Positions 28,887 to 36,871 of a DNA stretch of 64,000 nt are shown piece after piece. Every line of letters begins with the position of its first letter. The stretch's first letter is position 1. This DNA is from Chitinophagales bacterium. Lineage in GTDB: Bacteria > Bacteroidota > Bacteroidia > Chitinophagales > Chitinophagaceae. The position numbers and the translations under genes are program-made. The DNA lies in assembly GCA_015655015.1 (NCBI GenBank), contig JAATFV010000209.1:1-64000 (forward strand). The letters run 5' to 3'. Under the pieces are notes generated by a model. The model did not search any database and was not told the DNA's origin. It worked only from the letters and a program-made list of their open reading frames with translations.

Positions 28887-31655
28887 TTACTTCACCTTCC
28901 CATGATTCATGAACCGGTAAGTAGCTGACAGCAGCCAATATCGCCCGATCACATTGAAATTACTCTCCGAGATCTGGTTGATATAATTGCTCCGGCTGAT
29001 ACCTGCATTCTGGTTGAGGATATTATTGATCTGCCAGCGGATCGCCAGGCGATTGCTGAAAAAATTCCTGTTGATGAAGGCATTCCATAATAGGGTGGAA
29101 TTATTCTGATCGAAAGTGCTGGTCTTCTGCCGCCAGTTATAGTAGCAGTTGGTATTTACTTCAAAGTCTTTGATCGGAAAGACGGACAATTGGGCATTCT
29201 GGCTCTGGGTCCAGTAACGGGTCTCCACTCCCGTATTGATCGAACTGCGGGAATAGGAATAGTTAACGTTCGAATTAATGGAAAAGCTGTATTTATCAGG
29301 TACATACTTTGACAGGGAAATACCTCCGCCGGTATTGTAACTGTCGTTATTGCTCAGTGATTGGCCGATGTAGTTGACAGAGCGGCCATAGGACAGATTC
29401 GTATTGAAACCGACATCCAGATCGATGGGTTTTAATTTTTTGTTGATGGAAAAATAGAGCCCGGCGTTCTCCGATCCGCTGACATTCACGGCCTGGCTGA
29501 CCTGTCGGCCCAGGCTGTCCGTATAGGTCTTGGTGCTGATACTATTGGTAGTAAACCCAAAATTCACTCCCAGGTTGAGCACCAAAGGTTGGAAATTATG
29601 GAAGCCCAGCCCGAAATTGTGAGAAAAAGAAGGATGCAGGTCCGGGTTACCCAGAACAACATGCAGGGGATCATTATTATTCTGTACCGGCTGCAATTGC
29701 GTGACAGAAGGCTGCTGGGTATTACCGTTATAATCGAAGGAGAATCCCGTAAAGGGATTGATATTATACCGGGCATTCACCCGCGGGGCGAAATTAAGAT
29801 ACTGGTATTTCAGTACGGAGTCTTTCAAAAGATCCGTTTGCCGGTAGGAGTAGTGCAGAATGTCTCCGCCGATGGTATAGCCAAATGTCTTATCATTTAC
29901 CTGCAGGTTGATGGTGGTCCGCTGTGTGAGCACATTATTTTGATAATGATTGCTGAGGCTGTCGATATAGTCCTGGTACTTTCCATCCCCTTTGTTATAG
30001 GTTGATTGCAGGGACTGGCTCTTGTTAAAGGAGAGTCCATAGCTGATCCCCAGTATGGCATCCTTCCATAAAGGCTCGGTATAGTTGAGGCTGCTGTTCA
30101 CGAACAGCCCGTTCGTGCTGATGACTTTTCGTTGATCGGTGGTGTCGGCGCTCTGCGGGCTCCCGTCCGGATGAAAGAAATTATTCAGGGAATACAGGTA
30201 TCCCTTCGTGGTATTATCCTGTTCAGCCATACCAGCCAGAACGGAAAAATTCCTTCCTTTCTTCTTTCGGCCCCGTATCCGCCACATAAGGCTGCCCCGG
30301 AAACTCTGGTTATTGACATCGGAACGGATCGTCCGCAGGCTATTGTTCACCAGGGTATCGTTAAAAGAGCTGTTACCAGTAGACGCAAATTCGTTGTGTC
30401 CCTGCATGTTCATCCCTCCAAGGGAGAACCGGAAGGCGGACAGGCTGTCGGGAATGTAATCATAGTCTGCGGAAAGTCCGTGTTGTTCCTGGTTGTTCAC
30501 GGAATTGCTCTGCTGGTTCTGCACGTAGATGGAGTCCGTCAGAATTTGTTCGGTACGCGTAGAAGAGACGGGATGTGTGACGAGCCGGCCATATTGATAG
30601 TTGCCTACGACATGATCTTCGCTGCCATTCCATTTGTCGGCATAATGAATTCCGCCGCCGATCACCTGGGGAATACCTCCCCCTGCGGATGCCCCCAGGG
30701 CATCATTTGTGCCGCCTCCCACGGAGAGTCCTGCTCCCAGGTCGCCCATGGCCCCACTGAAGCCGGTATTGCCGGTATTGGCCACCATGCCCAGTGCCGC
30801 GAATTGACGACGGCCCTTGAAAGACCCCAGGAGACCATTGCAATTATAATATCCCTGCGGATCAGCGCCCGCCTCCACTTTCGCAAAATAACCTCTCTTG
30901 CTGTCTTCTTTCAGGGTAAGGTTGAGCGTCTTCGTGGTCTGCCCGTCATCGATGCCGGTAAATTGCGACTGATCGCTTTTTCTTTCCAGCACCTGCACTC
31001 TGGCGATCATATCGGCATTGAAATTCCGGGTGACGATAGAGGGGTCGCCTCCGAACAAATCCTCTCCATCCACCAGCAGCCTTTGTATCTTTTTCCCGTT
31101 CACCGTAATGCCGCCATTCTGATCGATTTGCACGCCGGGCAGGCGGGCCAGCAGTTCCTCCACATTGGCATTCACTTTTAGCCTGACATGCGCGGTATTA
31201 TATTCCAGCGTGTCTCCGTTCATGCGGGGAGGTATGGTCTTGGGGGTGACGACGACAGCCGTCAACGTATCTGCTTTCGGTGACAGAGACAGTATACCTG
31301 CATCTATGACCATACCATCCCGTAGGGTAAGTGTCCCGGAATAATCCGAATAAGCCGGATGCGTCACCAGGATACGGTATTGGCCGGCGGGAAGTCCGCT
31401 AATGGAGAAGCTTCCATCTTTCCGGCTACGGGTAAACTTTAACAGGAAAGAGTCCGCCTGCAGGAGCGCGATCACGGCGAGAGAGCAGTCTTTATGGAGG
31501 GCAGTATCCCGTATCCTTCCTTTAATTCCGGCAGACTCGCCGGGAGGTGTGCCATCCTGTCCATAAGCCGGGATGGTGCATAGGGCAATAAGGATGGGCA
31601 GGATAGCTGACAGGCATCTTGTATAGAGATAAGGTATTATGTATCCGCGTTTCAT
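28887..31655 (-). CDS. Outer-membrane beta-barrel receptor-like protein (OMP_b-brl family, TonB-receptor fold)
   Basis: The start at 31655 (MKRGYIIPYLYTRCLS..., signal peptide ending AYGQ, 922 residues) is preferred to a TTG at 31703. After the signal, a carboxypeptidase-regulatory-like domain spans ~residues 30-110 (GIKGRIRDTALHKDCS, FSISGLPAGQYRI). A plug-like domain follows at ~120-220 (ANVEELLARLPGVQIDQNGG, KIQRLLVDGEDLFGGD). A long beta barrel fills the rest. These features mark the Bacteroidota family related to TonB-dependent receptors but lacking a SusD partner. Ligand unknown. An AraC regulator gene diverges from it 235 bases away, so that protein is the likely controller. Confidence 0.85.
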   Translation of the reverse strand: MKRGYIIPYLYTRCLSAILPILIALCTIPAYGQDGTPPGESAGIKGRIRDTALHKDCSLAVIALLQADSFLLKFTRSRKDGSFSISGLPAGQYRILVTHPAYSDYSGTLTLRDGMVIDAGILSLSPKADTLTAVVVTPKTIPPRMNGDTLEYNTAHVRLKVNANVEELLARLPGVQIDQNGGITVNGKKIQRLLVDGEDLFGGDPSIVTRNFNADMIARVQVLERKSDQSQFTGIDDGQTTKTLNLTLKEDSKRGYFAKVEAGADPQGYYNCNGLLGSFKGRRQFAALGMVANTGNTGFSGAMGDLGAGLSVGGGTNDALGASAGGGIPQVIGGGIHYADKWNGSEDHVVGNYQYGRLVTHPVSSTRTEQILTDSIYVQNQQSNSVNNQEQHGLSADYDYIPDSLSAFRFSLGGMNMQGHNEFASTGNSSFNDTLVNNSLRTIRSDVNNQSFRGSLMWRIRGRKKKGRNFSVLAGMAEQDNTTKGYLYSLNNFFHPDGSPQSADTTDQRKVISTNGLFVNSSLNYTEPLWKDAILGISYGLSFNKSQSLQSTYNKGDGKYQDYIDSLSNHYQNNVLTQRTTINLQVNDKTFGYTIGGDILHYSYRQTDLLKDSVLKYQYLNFAPRVNARYNINPFTGFSFDYNGNTQQPSVTQLQPVQNNNDPLHVVLGNPDLHPSFSHNFGLGFHNFQPLVLNLGVNFGFTTNSISTKTYTDSLGRQVSQAVNVSGSENAGLYFSINKKLKPIDLDVGFNTNLSYGRSVNYIGQSLSNNDSYNTGGGISLSKYVPDKYSFSINSNVNYSYSRSSINTGVETRYWTQSQNAQLSVFPIKDFEVNTNCYYNWRQKTSTFDQNNSTLLWNAFINRNFFSNRLAIRWQINNILNQNAGISRSNYINQISESNFNVIGRYWLLSATYRFMNHGKVK

Positions 31656-31890
31656 GCACTTAATCCGGAAAATGGATTGGGAAGTTATTCTTTTTCCCTG
31701 CAATTAAGCTGCAGTGTGAATAACAAAATACTCCCGACTGGATAACACTTTGTCTCGTCCGGATCGATTTTCTATCGGAACTTTGTGTTGCGCGTATCCG
31801 AATCATTCCTTCCCCTATGAACGCTGGTTAAGACATTTTGTTTATAACAATTTTGAGAGAGAGAATACTACTAATTAAACCTTCATCGCT

Positions 31891-32916
31891 ATGAATCGGA
31901 AACTGATCTCTGAAAAATCAGGAGAAATCTCCTGTGCTGAAATTCTACCTGACTCGCTGGCAGGTTACCGGGTACCCGGTGAGCCTTTCTCTGCCGCTGC
32001 GTGGGAATGCGGGGATATCCTTTTCCAGGAAATGAACTGGGACATCCATATCCGGTACTCCAACTACCTCTTGCAGAAAGACGATCGGATCCGTATAATA
32101 GACGATCGCCCCCTGCTGGCCCTTCAATTTATTCTGAGCAATAGTTTCTATGGCGACTGGCAGGGCCTGGGCAAACGAATAGATCATGAAGCAAGTTTCA
32201 ACCTCTTTTATGTTCCCAGACTGGAGCAATTGCTGGAAGGCTCCAAAGGCTCCCGGGTCTATAGTAAGGTGGAATTTCAGTTTCCTCTCCACCAGCTTAA
32301 GCTCTTAGCCCCTCATTTTCCCCTGCTGGAGCATCTCCTGGAACAGATGGACAAGGGAAACCCTGCCCTTTTACATACGTCCAACCAGGTAGCAAGCTCA
32401 GAGATGCTCACCGGTGTCCGGCAGATCCTTCATAATCCCTATTCGTCGGGAATAAAAAAAATTTATGCGGAGGCGAAGGGGATGGGCCTGCTCATCAATG
32501 CGCTGGATGCGTTTAATAAAAATAAGCCGGCCCCTCCACCCCGGCTTACGCACTTTGAGGCAGAGCAGGTCTACCAGGCAAAAGATCTTTTACTGGAGCA
32601 TATTGACAGTCCCTTCTCCCTGCTCGGGCTTGCCAACCAGGTCGGCACCAGCAAGTTCAAATTGAATAATGGGTTTAAAGAGATCTATGGCGTCACCGTC
32701 TTCGATTTTCTCCTGAATTCACGGATGGAAAAGGCGCAGTTCCTCTTACTGGAAACCAATCATACGATTGAATCTATCGCTTACCTGACGGGTTATAATG
32801 ATCCTTACAGTTTCTCCCGGGCCTTTAAAAAATACTTCGGGGTCTCGCCCAAATATTATCGGGACCGGCCCTTCTTCTTTATGTTGCACAGTAACCATAA
32901 TAACAATCACTCCTGA
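31891..32916 (+). CDS. AraC-family transcriptional regulator
   Basis: The 341-residue protein ends in a standard AraC/XylS DNA-binding domain at residues ~225-335. The first helix-turn-helix contains PFSLLGLANQVGTSKFKLNN and the second contains TIESIAYLTGYNDPYSFSRA, closing with FKKYFGVSPKYYRDRP. The N-terminal ~220 residues are a sensing domain with no clear family; it contains long helical stretches (FPLLEHLLEQMDKGNPALLH). The gene is divergent from the outer-membrane receptor-like gene across a ~235-bp region, the classic layout for a regulator of the neighbour. Ligand unknown. A likely bidirectional terminator follows at 32986. Confidence 0.9.
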   Translation: MNRKLISEKSGEISCAEILPDSLAGYRVPGEPFSAAAWECGDILFQEMNWDIHIRYSNYLLQKDDRIRIIDDRPLLALQFILSNSFYGDWQGLGKRIDHEASFNLFYVPRLEQLLEGSKGSRVYSKVEFQFPLHQLKLLAPHFPLLEHLLEQMDKGNPALLHTSNQVASSEMLTGVRQILHNPYSSGIKKIYAEAKGMGLLINALDAFNKNKPAPPPRLTHFEAEQVYQAKDLLLEHIDSPFSLLGLANQVGTSKFKLNNGFKEIYGVTVFDFLLNSRMEKAQFLLLETNHTIESIAYLTGYNDPYSFSRAFKKYFGVSPKYYRDRPFFFMLHSNHNNNHS

Positions 32917-32985
32917 CAGATCAAACATACTCCGATGTAAGGAAACAAGACTTTCCGCTTAACACAGGCAAACTTTATTAAAAAA

Positions 32986-33016
32986 GGCAGCTACAAATTT
33001 TACCTTTGTAACTGCC
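32986..33016. terminator. Bidirectional terminator between convergent genes
   Basis: GGCAGCTACAAA (32986-32997) pairs with TTTGTAACTGCC (33005-33016) with one mismatch and a 7-base loop. A run of A residues precedes it (a T-run on the minus strand) and an AATTTT follows. It lies between the convergent AraC gene and the 129-residue membrane protein gene. Confidence 0.65.
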
Positions 33017-33049
33017 CTGAAATTTTGATCCTTCCGACAAAATGATCGG

Positions 33050-33439
33050 CTACAAAGATTTTGTCTTCGCTCGGCGTGGCCGGGTCCAATAAACGTCTAT
33101 TAATAATAAGGCCCCTAGTAATAGGTTAGGTAAAAATTCCAAAATTTCCAGCTTATTAGGCTGGCCAGCAACGTAGATATAAAGAAATATCATACTAAGC
33201 CACATATTTAGAACTCCTAAAAAAATATAGATAAAGCATTCTCGTCTTAAAAAACCACTTATCCTAAAAATAAATAAAAGTACTCCTAGAATAAAAATTG
33301 TGAATCGTGATAACACTGAAATGACGTAAAGAGTTCCAGGTATACTTTCTGTCCGGTAAAAGAAAAAAAAACAAATGGTTGTCAATATCAAACTTATTAA
33401 AATAGCGATGAGGAAATCTTTGTATTGAGAAGTTATCAT
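33050..33439 (-). CDS. Small four-helix membrane protein
   Basis: The 129-residue protein has four hydrophobic stretches (about residues 9-27, 38-61, 68-90 and 100-115) and a short basic tail (RPRRAKTKSL), so it is an inner-membrane protein with no recognisable domain. Its ATG is 14 bases after the stop of the 455-residue lipoprotein, implying co-transcription. Its DNA is AT-rich compared with neighbours. Position after a possible secreted hydrolase makes an immunity or partner role conceivable, but nothing in the sequence shows this. Confidence 0.65.
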   Translation of the reverse strand: MITSQYKDFLIAILISLILTTICFFFFYRTESIPGTLYVISVLSRFTIFILGVLLFIFRISGFLRRECFIYIFLGVLNMWLSMIFLYIYVAGQPNKLEILEFLPNLLLGALLLIDVYWTRPRRAKTKSL

Positions 33440-33453
33440 AAAATAAATTTCGT

Positions 33454-34821
33454 TTAATTACAAGTTCCAGCATTCATATGTACTTCCTGATCAGTACTTC
33501 GCGACATACCAGTGAAATCAGTAGCCCTGATATCTTCGCCAAGATCACCCGGATCATTACCCATCCCACCAAACCAAGAACCAATTGTCGATGGCAAATA
33601 AATATGTCCAGTAGCCAATGCATTTATTGCGAAAGTAGTACAGTTATTATCGTTTAAGTCATATGTATATCCTGCAGTATTTCCTAGTGATACAAAATTA
33701 AGCATATTGAAAAAAAGTGCACTATTAACCGTAAAAGTTGCCGAAATATTATAATAATGCATTTCATCATTATTAAGAGTCCCTCGCGCAGAAGTATATA
33801 TCGGATCAACAGTATTTGCCGGATAAAACCCCACATTCCTCTGCACCACATCACCTCCATTATTCTCCGTAAAAACCAAAAAGGTATGCCCGACATCAAA
33901 AGGATTCACCCCGGCCGAAGATCCATCAGCCGGCGAAAACGACCACGCCGTTCTCTTCCCCGGCTCAGGCTGATCCACGCAGACCATCACCTGAAACGTA
34001 GCTGATGAAGTATTCGTAAAACATCTAAAATAATCCTTAACATTCGTAATTAAATTATGCCCGACAAATACGGTAAAGTTACCGGCGCCGCTGTTCCCGG
34101 ACGAACCGCCGCCTCCAGCCACAGCCCCATAATCCGCCCCGCCGGGATACCCTTCCATCGGATCATCCAGCGGCACCATCGAAGGCGTGCAGACCGGGGC
34201 CTCCGCCCAGGCATAACCACCATAAGGCATGGCCAGGCTATAATTGTAGCCTGTCAGCTGGTAACATACTTCCAGCGGCGCGACACTTAAAGATCGCAAG
34301 GGAGAGGAAGCAGCAGGAGCTGCATATTTCAAAATACCCTTACCCGTATATAAATATTTACCCAGTGAATGCCCTGCCCAATCCTCGACATAAGCCAGTC
34401 CGGAGAAGGGCCCTCCCGGATGCCGCAGGTAATTGGTGTCTGGCAGCCCCGTCACCACTTCTGCATGAAAGCCGCCCTTTCCCCGATAGATCAGCAACCG
34501 GGTCAGATTGCTCAGTGGAAAATTGTTCGGGCCTCCCTGAGTAGTCCGGATAAATAATTCTTTATCATATTTCACGGGCGCCAATACCGCCTTTCCAATA
34601 GACAGGTCCACCACCGTCGCCCGCTCCCAACATACTTCCCTGGCAGCGACAGCTCTTGGATTTTCAGAGACCGGCATAACCCTGACGGAATCTATAAAAT
34701 AATTGCGGGCCGATTCGATCAGCGGATCGGCACCTCCCGGAGAAAATTGCGCCTCTTTTTTACAGGCAGCCAAGAATAGTCCAAGACAAAAAAGGACAGG
34801 CAGGTTAAAATTGCGTTTCAT
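33454..34821 (-). CDS. Lipoprotein with possible permuted papain-like (NlpC/P60-type) C-terminal domain
   Basis: The 455-residue protein has a clean lipobox (LAAC, Cys20) followed by KKE, so it is a surface or periplasmic lipoprotein. The first ~270 residues are not recognised; they include a Gly/Ser-rich linker near residue 235. In the C-terminal part, FDVGHTFLVFTEN (around residue 310) is followed about 80 residues later by YDLNDNNCTTFAINAL (around 390). A His-containing strand followed by an Asn-Cys helix start is the order seen in circularly permuted papain-like peptidases. The catalytic call is inference from two motifs. The gene is followed at 14 bases by a small membrane protein. DNA at the 3' half is more AT-rich than at the 5' half. 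Confidence 0.6.
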   Translation of the reverse strand: MKRNFNLPVLFCLGLFLAACKKEAQFSPGGADPLIESARNYFIDSVRVMPVSENPRAVAAREVCWERATVVDLSIGKAVLAPVKYDKELFIRTTQGGPNNFPLSNLTRLLIYRGKGGFHAEVVTGLPDTNYLRHPGGPFSGLAYVEDWAGHSLGKYLYTGKGILKYAAPAASSPLRSLSVAPLEVCYQLTGYNYSLAMPYGGYAWAEAPVCTPSMVPLDDPMEGYPGGADYGAVAGGGGSSGNSGAGNFTVFVGHNLITNVKDYFRCFTNTSSATFQVMVCVDQPEPGKRTAWSFSPADGSSAGVNPFDVGHTFLVFTENNGGDVVQRNVGFYPANTVDPIYTSARGTLNNDEMHYYNISATFTVNSALFFNMLNFVSLGNTAGYTYDLNDNNCTTFAINALATGHIYLPSTIGSWFGGMGNDPGDLGEDIRATDFTGMSRSTDQEVHMNAGTCN

Positions 34822-34994
34822 TGTTAAGGTTTTTGATTAAAAATAATGCCGGCAAAATAGGCAACGCTTTTGACAATTTTTTTGCTCCAGAGCAAAAAAT
34901 CGTAACAAAAAATTCCTTATGATAATCACAATCTACCGTCTTCCCATAGTCTTTTTTCTACACTCAGGCATCACTGTGTAAAAATAAAAGACCC

Positions 34995-35051
34995 GATTAC
35001 GATCGGTCAAGTACATGATTACAATCGGTCAAGCACCCGACTACGATCAAC
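34995..35051 (+). repeat. Three direct repeats with 22-bp period upstream of the Crp-type regulator
   Basis: Copies begin at 34995 (GATTACGATCGGTCAAG), 35017 (GATTACAATCGGTCAAG) and 35039 (GACTACGATCAAC, shorter match). The exact 22-bp spacing is about two helical turns, so a protein could bind all three on one face. They end about 30 bases before the -33 element of the predicted promoter, fitting an activator or autoregulatory site. Iterons are a less likely alternative because no replication gene is near. Confidence 0.6.
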
Positions 35052-35080
35052 AACTATTTTTAAAAAATTACCCCGGCAAA

Positions 35081-35111
35081 TTGACAGACTATAATTTGCC
35101 GATTACCTTTG
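35081..35111 (+). promoter_or_regulatory. Bacteroidota-type promoter for the Crp-type regulator gene
   Basis: TTG at 35081-35083 and TACCTTTG at 35104-35111 are separated by 20 bases and match the Bacteroidota consensus (-33 TTTG/TTG, -7 TAnnTTTG). Transcription would start near 35118, about 30 bases before the ATG at 35150. Confidence 0.6.
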
Positions 35112-35149
35112 AAAAATATTCCATCACATAACAACATCCCGACCTCATC

Positions 35150-35740
35150 ATGAAAAAACAACTCTTCATCCTGCTAAACTCAATCGCTATCCTGTCCCCG
35201 GAATTGGAAACCTTCCTCCATTCCATCCTGCAACCCAGAAAAATGCTGAAAGGTGATTACCTGCTGAAAGAAGGAGAAGTATGCAGGCATATCTATTTCA
35301 TAGAATCGGGCCTGGTCCGCATTTTCAACCGGCTCGCAGCAAAAGAAACTACCTCCTGGTTCCTCTGGGAAAACGATTTCTTTATCTCCGTATCCAGCTT
35401 TTTCAGACAACAGCCATCCTATGAAAATATAGTGGCGCTGGAAGACGGCATCTGCTGGGGAATTAGTTTCGATCAGCTCCGGGAGATCTGCAACAGGTTT
35501 CCTGAATTCAATACCCACCGGATCGCTATCACCGAACTATACTACGCCCGCAGCGAAGACCGGCAATACAAAATGCTCCGGCAATCCCCGGAGGAAAGAT
35601 ATGCGCTCTTCGTAGAACACGAAACGGAATTGCTCGGCCGGGTTCCGATCAACCTGCTTCCTTCCTACCTGGATGTCCCCCCAAGAACCTTCGATCGTAT
35701 CCGCAGTAACTATTATAATATTAAAAGAAAAGGAATTTAA
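35150..35740 (+). CDS. Crp/Fnr-family transcriptional regulator
   Basis: The 196-residue protein has a cyclic-nucleotide-binding-type beta roll at ~25-115 (GDYLLKEGEVCRHIYFIESG, ETTSWFLWENDFFI, ISFDQLREICNRFPEF) and a short C-terminal helix-turn-helix at ~165-190 (INLLPSYLDVPPRTFDRIRS). Such proteins in Bacteroidota often lack the Arg/Glu needed for cAMP binding, and none is obvious here. The gene sits directly before the conjugation genes, with a terminator in between, and has a good promoter preceded by three direct repeats. It is the only candidate regulator of the conjugation module; autoregulation is inference. Confidence 0.9.
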   Translation: MKKQLFILLNSIAILSPELETFLHSILQPRKMLKGDYLLKEGEVCRHIYFIESGLVRIFNRLAAKETTSWFLWENDFFISVSSFFRQQPSYENIVALEDGICWGISFDQLREICNRFPEFNTHRIAITELYYARSEDRQYKMLRQSPEERYALFVEHETELLGRVPINLLPSYLDVPPRTFDRIRSNYYNIKRKGI

Positions 35741-35749
35741 TCGATATAA

Positions 35750-35772
35750 AAAACGCCTGGTGGCGTTTTTTT
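35750..35772 (+). terminator. Rho-independent terminator after the Crp-type gene
   Basis: AAAACGCC (35750-35757), loop TGGT, GGCGTTTT (35762-35769) then further T residues: a perfect 8-bp stem with T-tract. It begins 9 bases after the stop of the regulator and separates it from the conjugation genes. The leading A-run would let it work in both directions. Confidence 0.85.
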
Positions 35773-35817
35773 ACAAAAAAAATATTTTGAGCTTTGTTTC
35801 AACAAAATCAACGAACC

Positions 35818-35991
35818 ATGTTACACTTTATCACCTGGCCCGTTTTTATCCGGACCCTATTTATCCTGGCGGCCCTCTATTACCCGGTAATACTGACCCT
35901 CTATTACTCCAAAGAAGTAAAAGACTTTTTAAAAAAGATATGGACCATCGCTACCAGATCCAGCCCACACTCCGGCAAAAAAGAGACATAG
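35818..35991 (+). CDS. Small membrane protein at the head of the conjugation genes
   Basis: The 57-residue frame starts MLHFITWPVFIRTLFILAAL and has one hydrophobic segment (residues ~8-30) that may be long enough for one or two crossings, followed by a basic soluble tail. I do not recognise the family. It lies after the terminator and 91 bases before traE on the same strand, so it is probably the first gene of the transfer operon. Small single-span proteins at this position occur in other Bacteroidota transfer regions, but a function cannot be given. The ATG at 35818 is preferred over an upstream ATG in the same frame that overlaps the terminator region. Confidence 0.5.
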   Translation: MLHFITWPVFIRTLFILAALYYPVILTLYYSKEVKDFLKKIWTIATRSSPHSGKKET

Positions 35992-36082
35992 TGAAACATC
36001 CCGGATAACTTAACAGCCATCGAACAACCGGACATTCCGGACAATCCAATAAAAAACATTGTCAATTTTTTAAACCATCCTC

Positions 36083-36421
36083 ATGTTACCTGTCCTTCAA
36101 AACATCCACAAGCCCCTGGCCACAGCCATCCCCCTCACCATCACAGGCATCCTCCTTAGTCTCGCCCTCCGGGCACAGACAGCCGATGCCAACAACGGCA
36201 TCAACCAGGCTAATACCATGGTCCGAAGTTACTTCGAAACAGGCACTAACCTCATGTACGCAGTCGGCGCCGTACTGGGACTTATCGGCGCCCTCAAAGT
36301 CTACAAAGCCTCTCTGAATCATCAACGCGAAGATGCGGCCCAAATGGCAGCCACCTGGTTTCTCGCCTGTATCTTCCTCGTGATCGTATCCACCGTACTC
36401 AAATCATTCTTTGGACTTTAA
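36083..36421 (+). CDS. traE: Conjugative transfer protein TraE (DUF4134)
   Basis: The 112-residue protein has an N-terminal signal/hydrophobic segment and then the DUF4134 signature: GINQANTMVRSYFETGTNLM, YAVGAVLGLIGALKVYK and a final TWFLACIFLVIVSTVLKSFF. This is the small two-span inner-membrane component of Bacteroides-type transfer systems, comparable in position and topology to VirB2-like subunits. Length is normal. It precedes traF by 86 bases, the usual E-F-G order. Confidence 0.9.
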   Translation: MLPVLQNIHKPLATAIPLTITGILLSLALRAQTADANNGINQANTMVRSYFETGTNLMYAVGAVLGLIGALKVYKASLNHQREDAAQMAATWFLACIFLVIVSTVLKSFFGL

Positions 36422-36507
36422 AGATGTCCATCATCCCTTTAGAGATAAACTGAATACTTTTAAAAACGCCCCCTTTAAAAGTATCCGCATCCTAAAAAAT
36501 AAAAGAT

Positions 36508-36861
36508 ATGACTACAAGTGTCTATCTCATCAACAAGGGCATCAACAAGCCCATCATATTCCATGGCCTCCGGGCGCAATATATCCTATACGCCGGAGCC
36601 ATCATAACAGGCGACCTGCTCCTCTTCGCAGTACTCTATATCAGCGGGATCAACTCCTGGATCTGCCTCCCCTTTTCAACGACAATAGGAATAGCCGGCA
36701 TCCTGAGAGTCTACCATCTTAGCCATCGTTACGGAGAATTTGGCCTCCTGAAAAAAAGAGCAGCCCGCCGATTCCCAAGGACCATACGCTCCCATTCGCG
36801 TCACCCTTTCATTGACTTAAAAAAGCCCGACCAAAAGATCAATCTAAAAAACTCAGCCTAA
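36508..36861 (+). CDS. traF: Conjugative transfer protein TraF (DUF4133)
   Basis: The 117-residue protein has the DUF4133 layout: an N-terminal NKGINKPIIFHGLRAQYI motif, two adjacent membrane segments (~30-50 and ~54-75) and a basic C-terminus. It corresponds to the VirB3-like inner-membrane protein of Bacteroides conjugative elements. It ends 10 bases before the TraG ATPase gene, its expected partner. Length and order are normal. Confidence 0.88.
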   Translation: MTTSVYLINKGINKPIIFHGLRAQYILYAGAIITGDLLLFAVLYISGINSWICLPFSTTIGIAGILRVYHLSHRYGEFGLLKKRAARRFPRTIRSHSRHPFIDLKKPDQKINLKNSA

Positions 36862-36871
36862 AATACCAACC

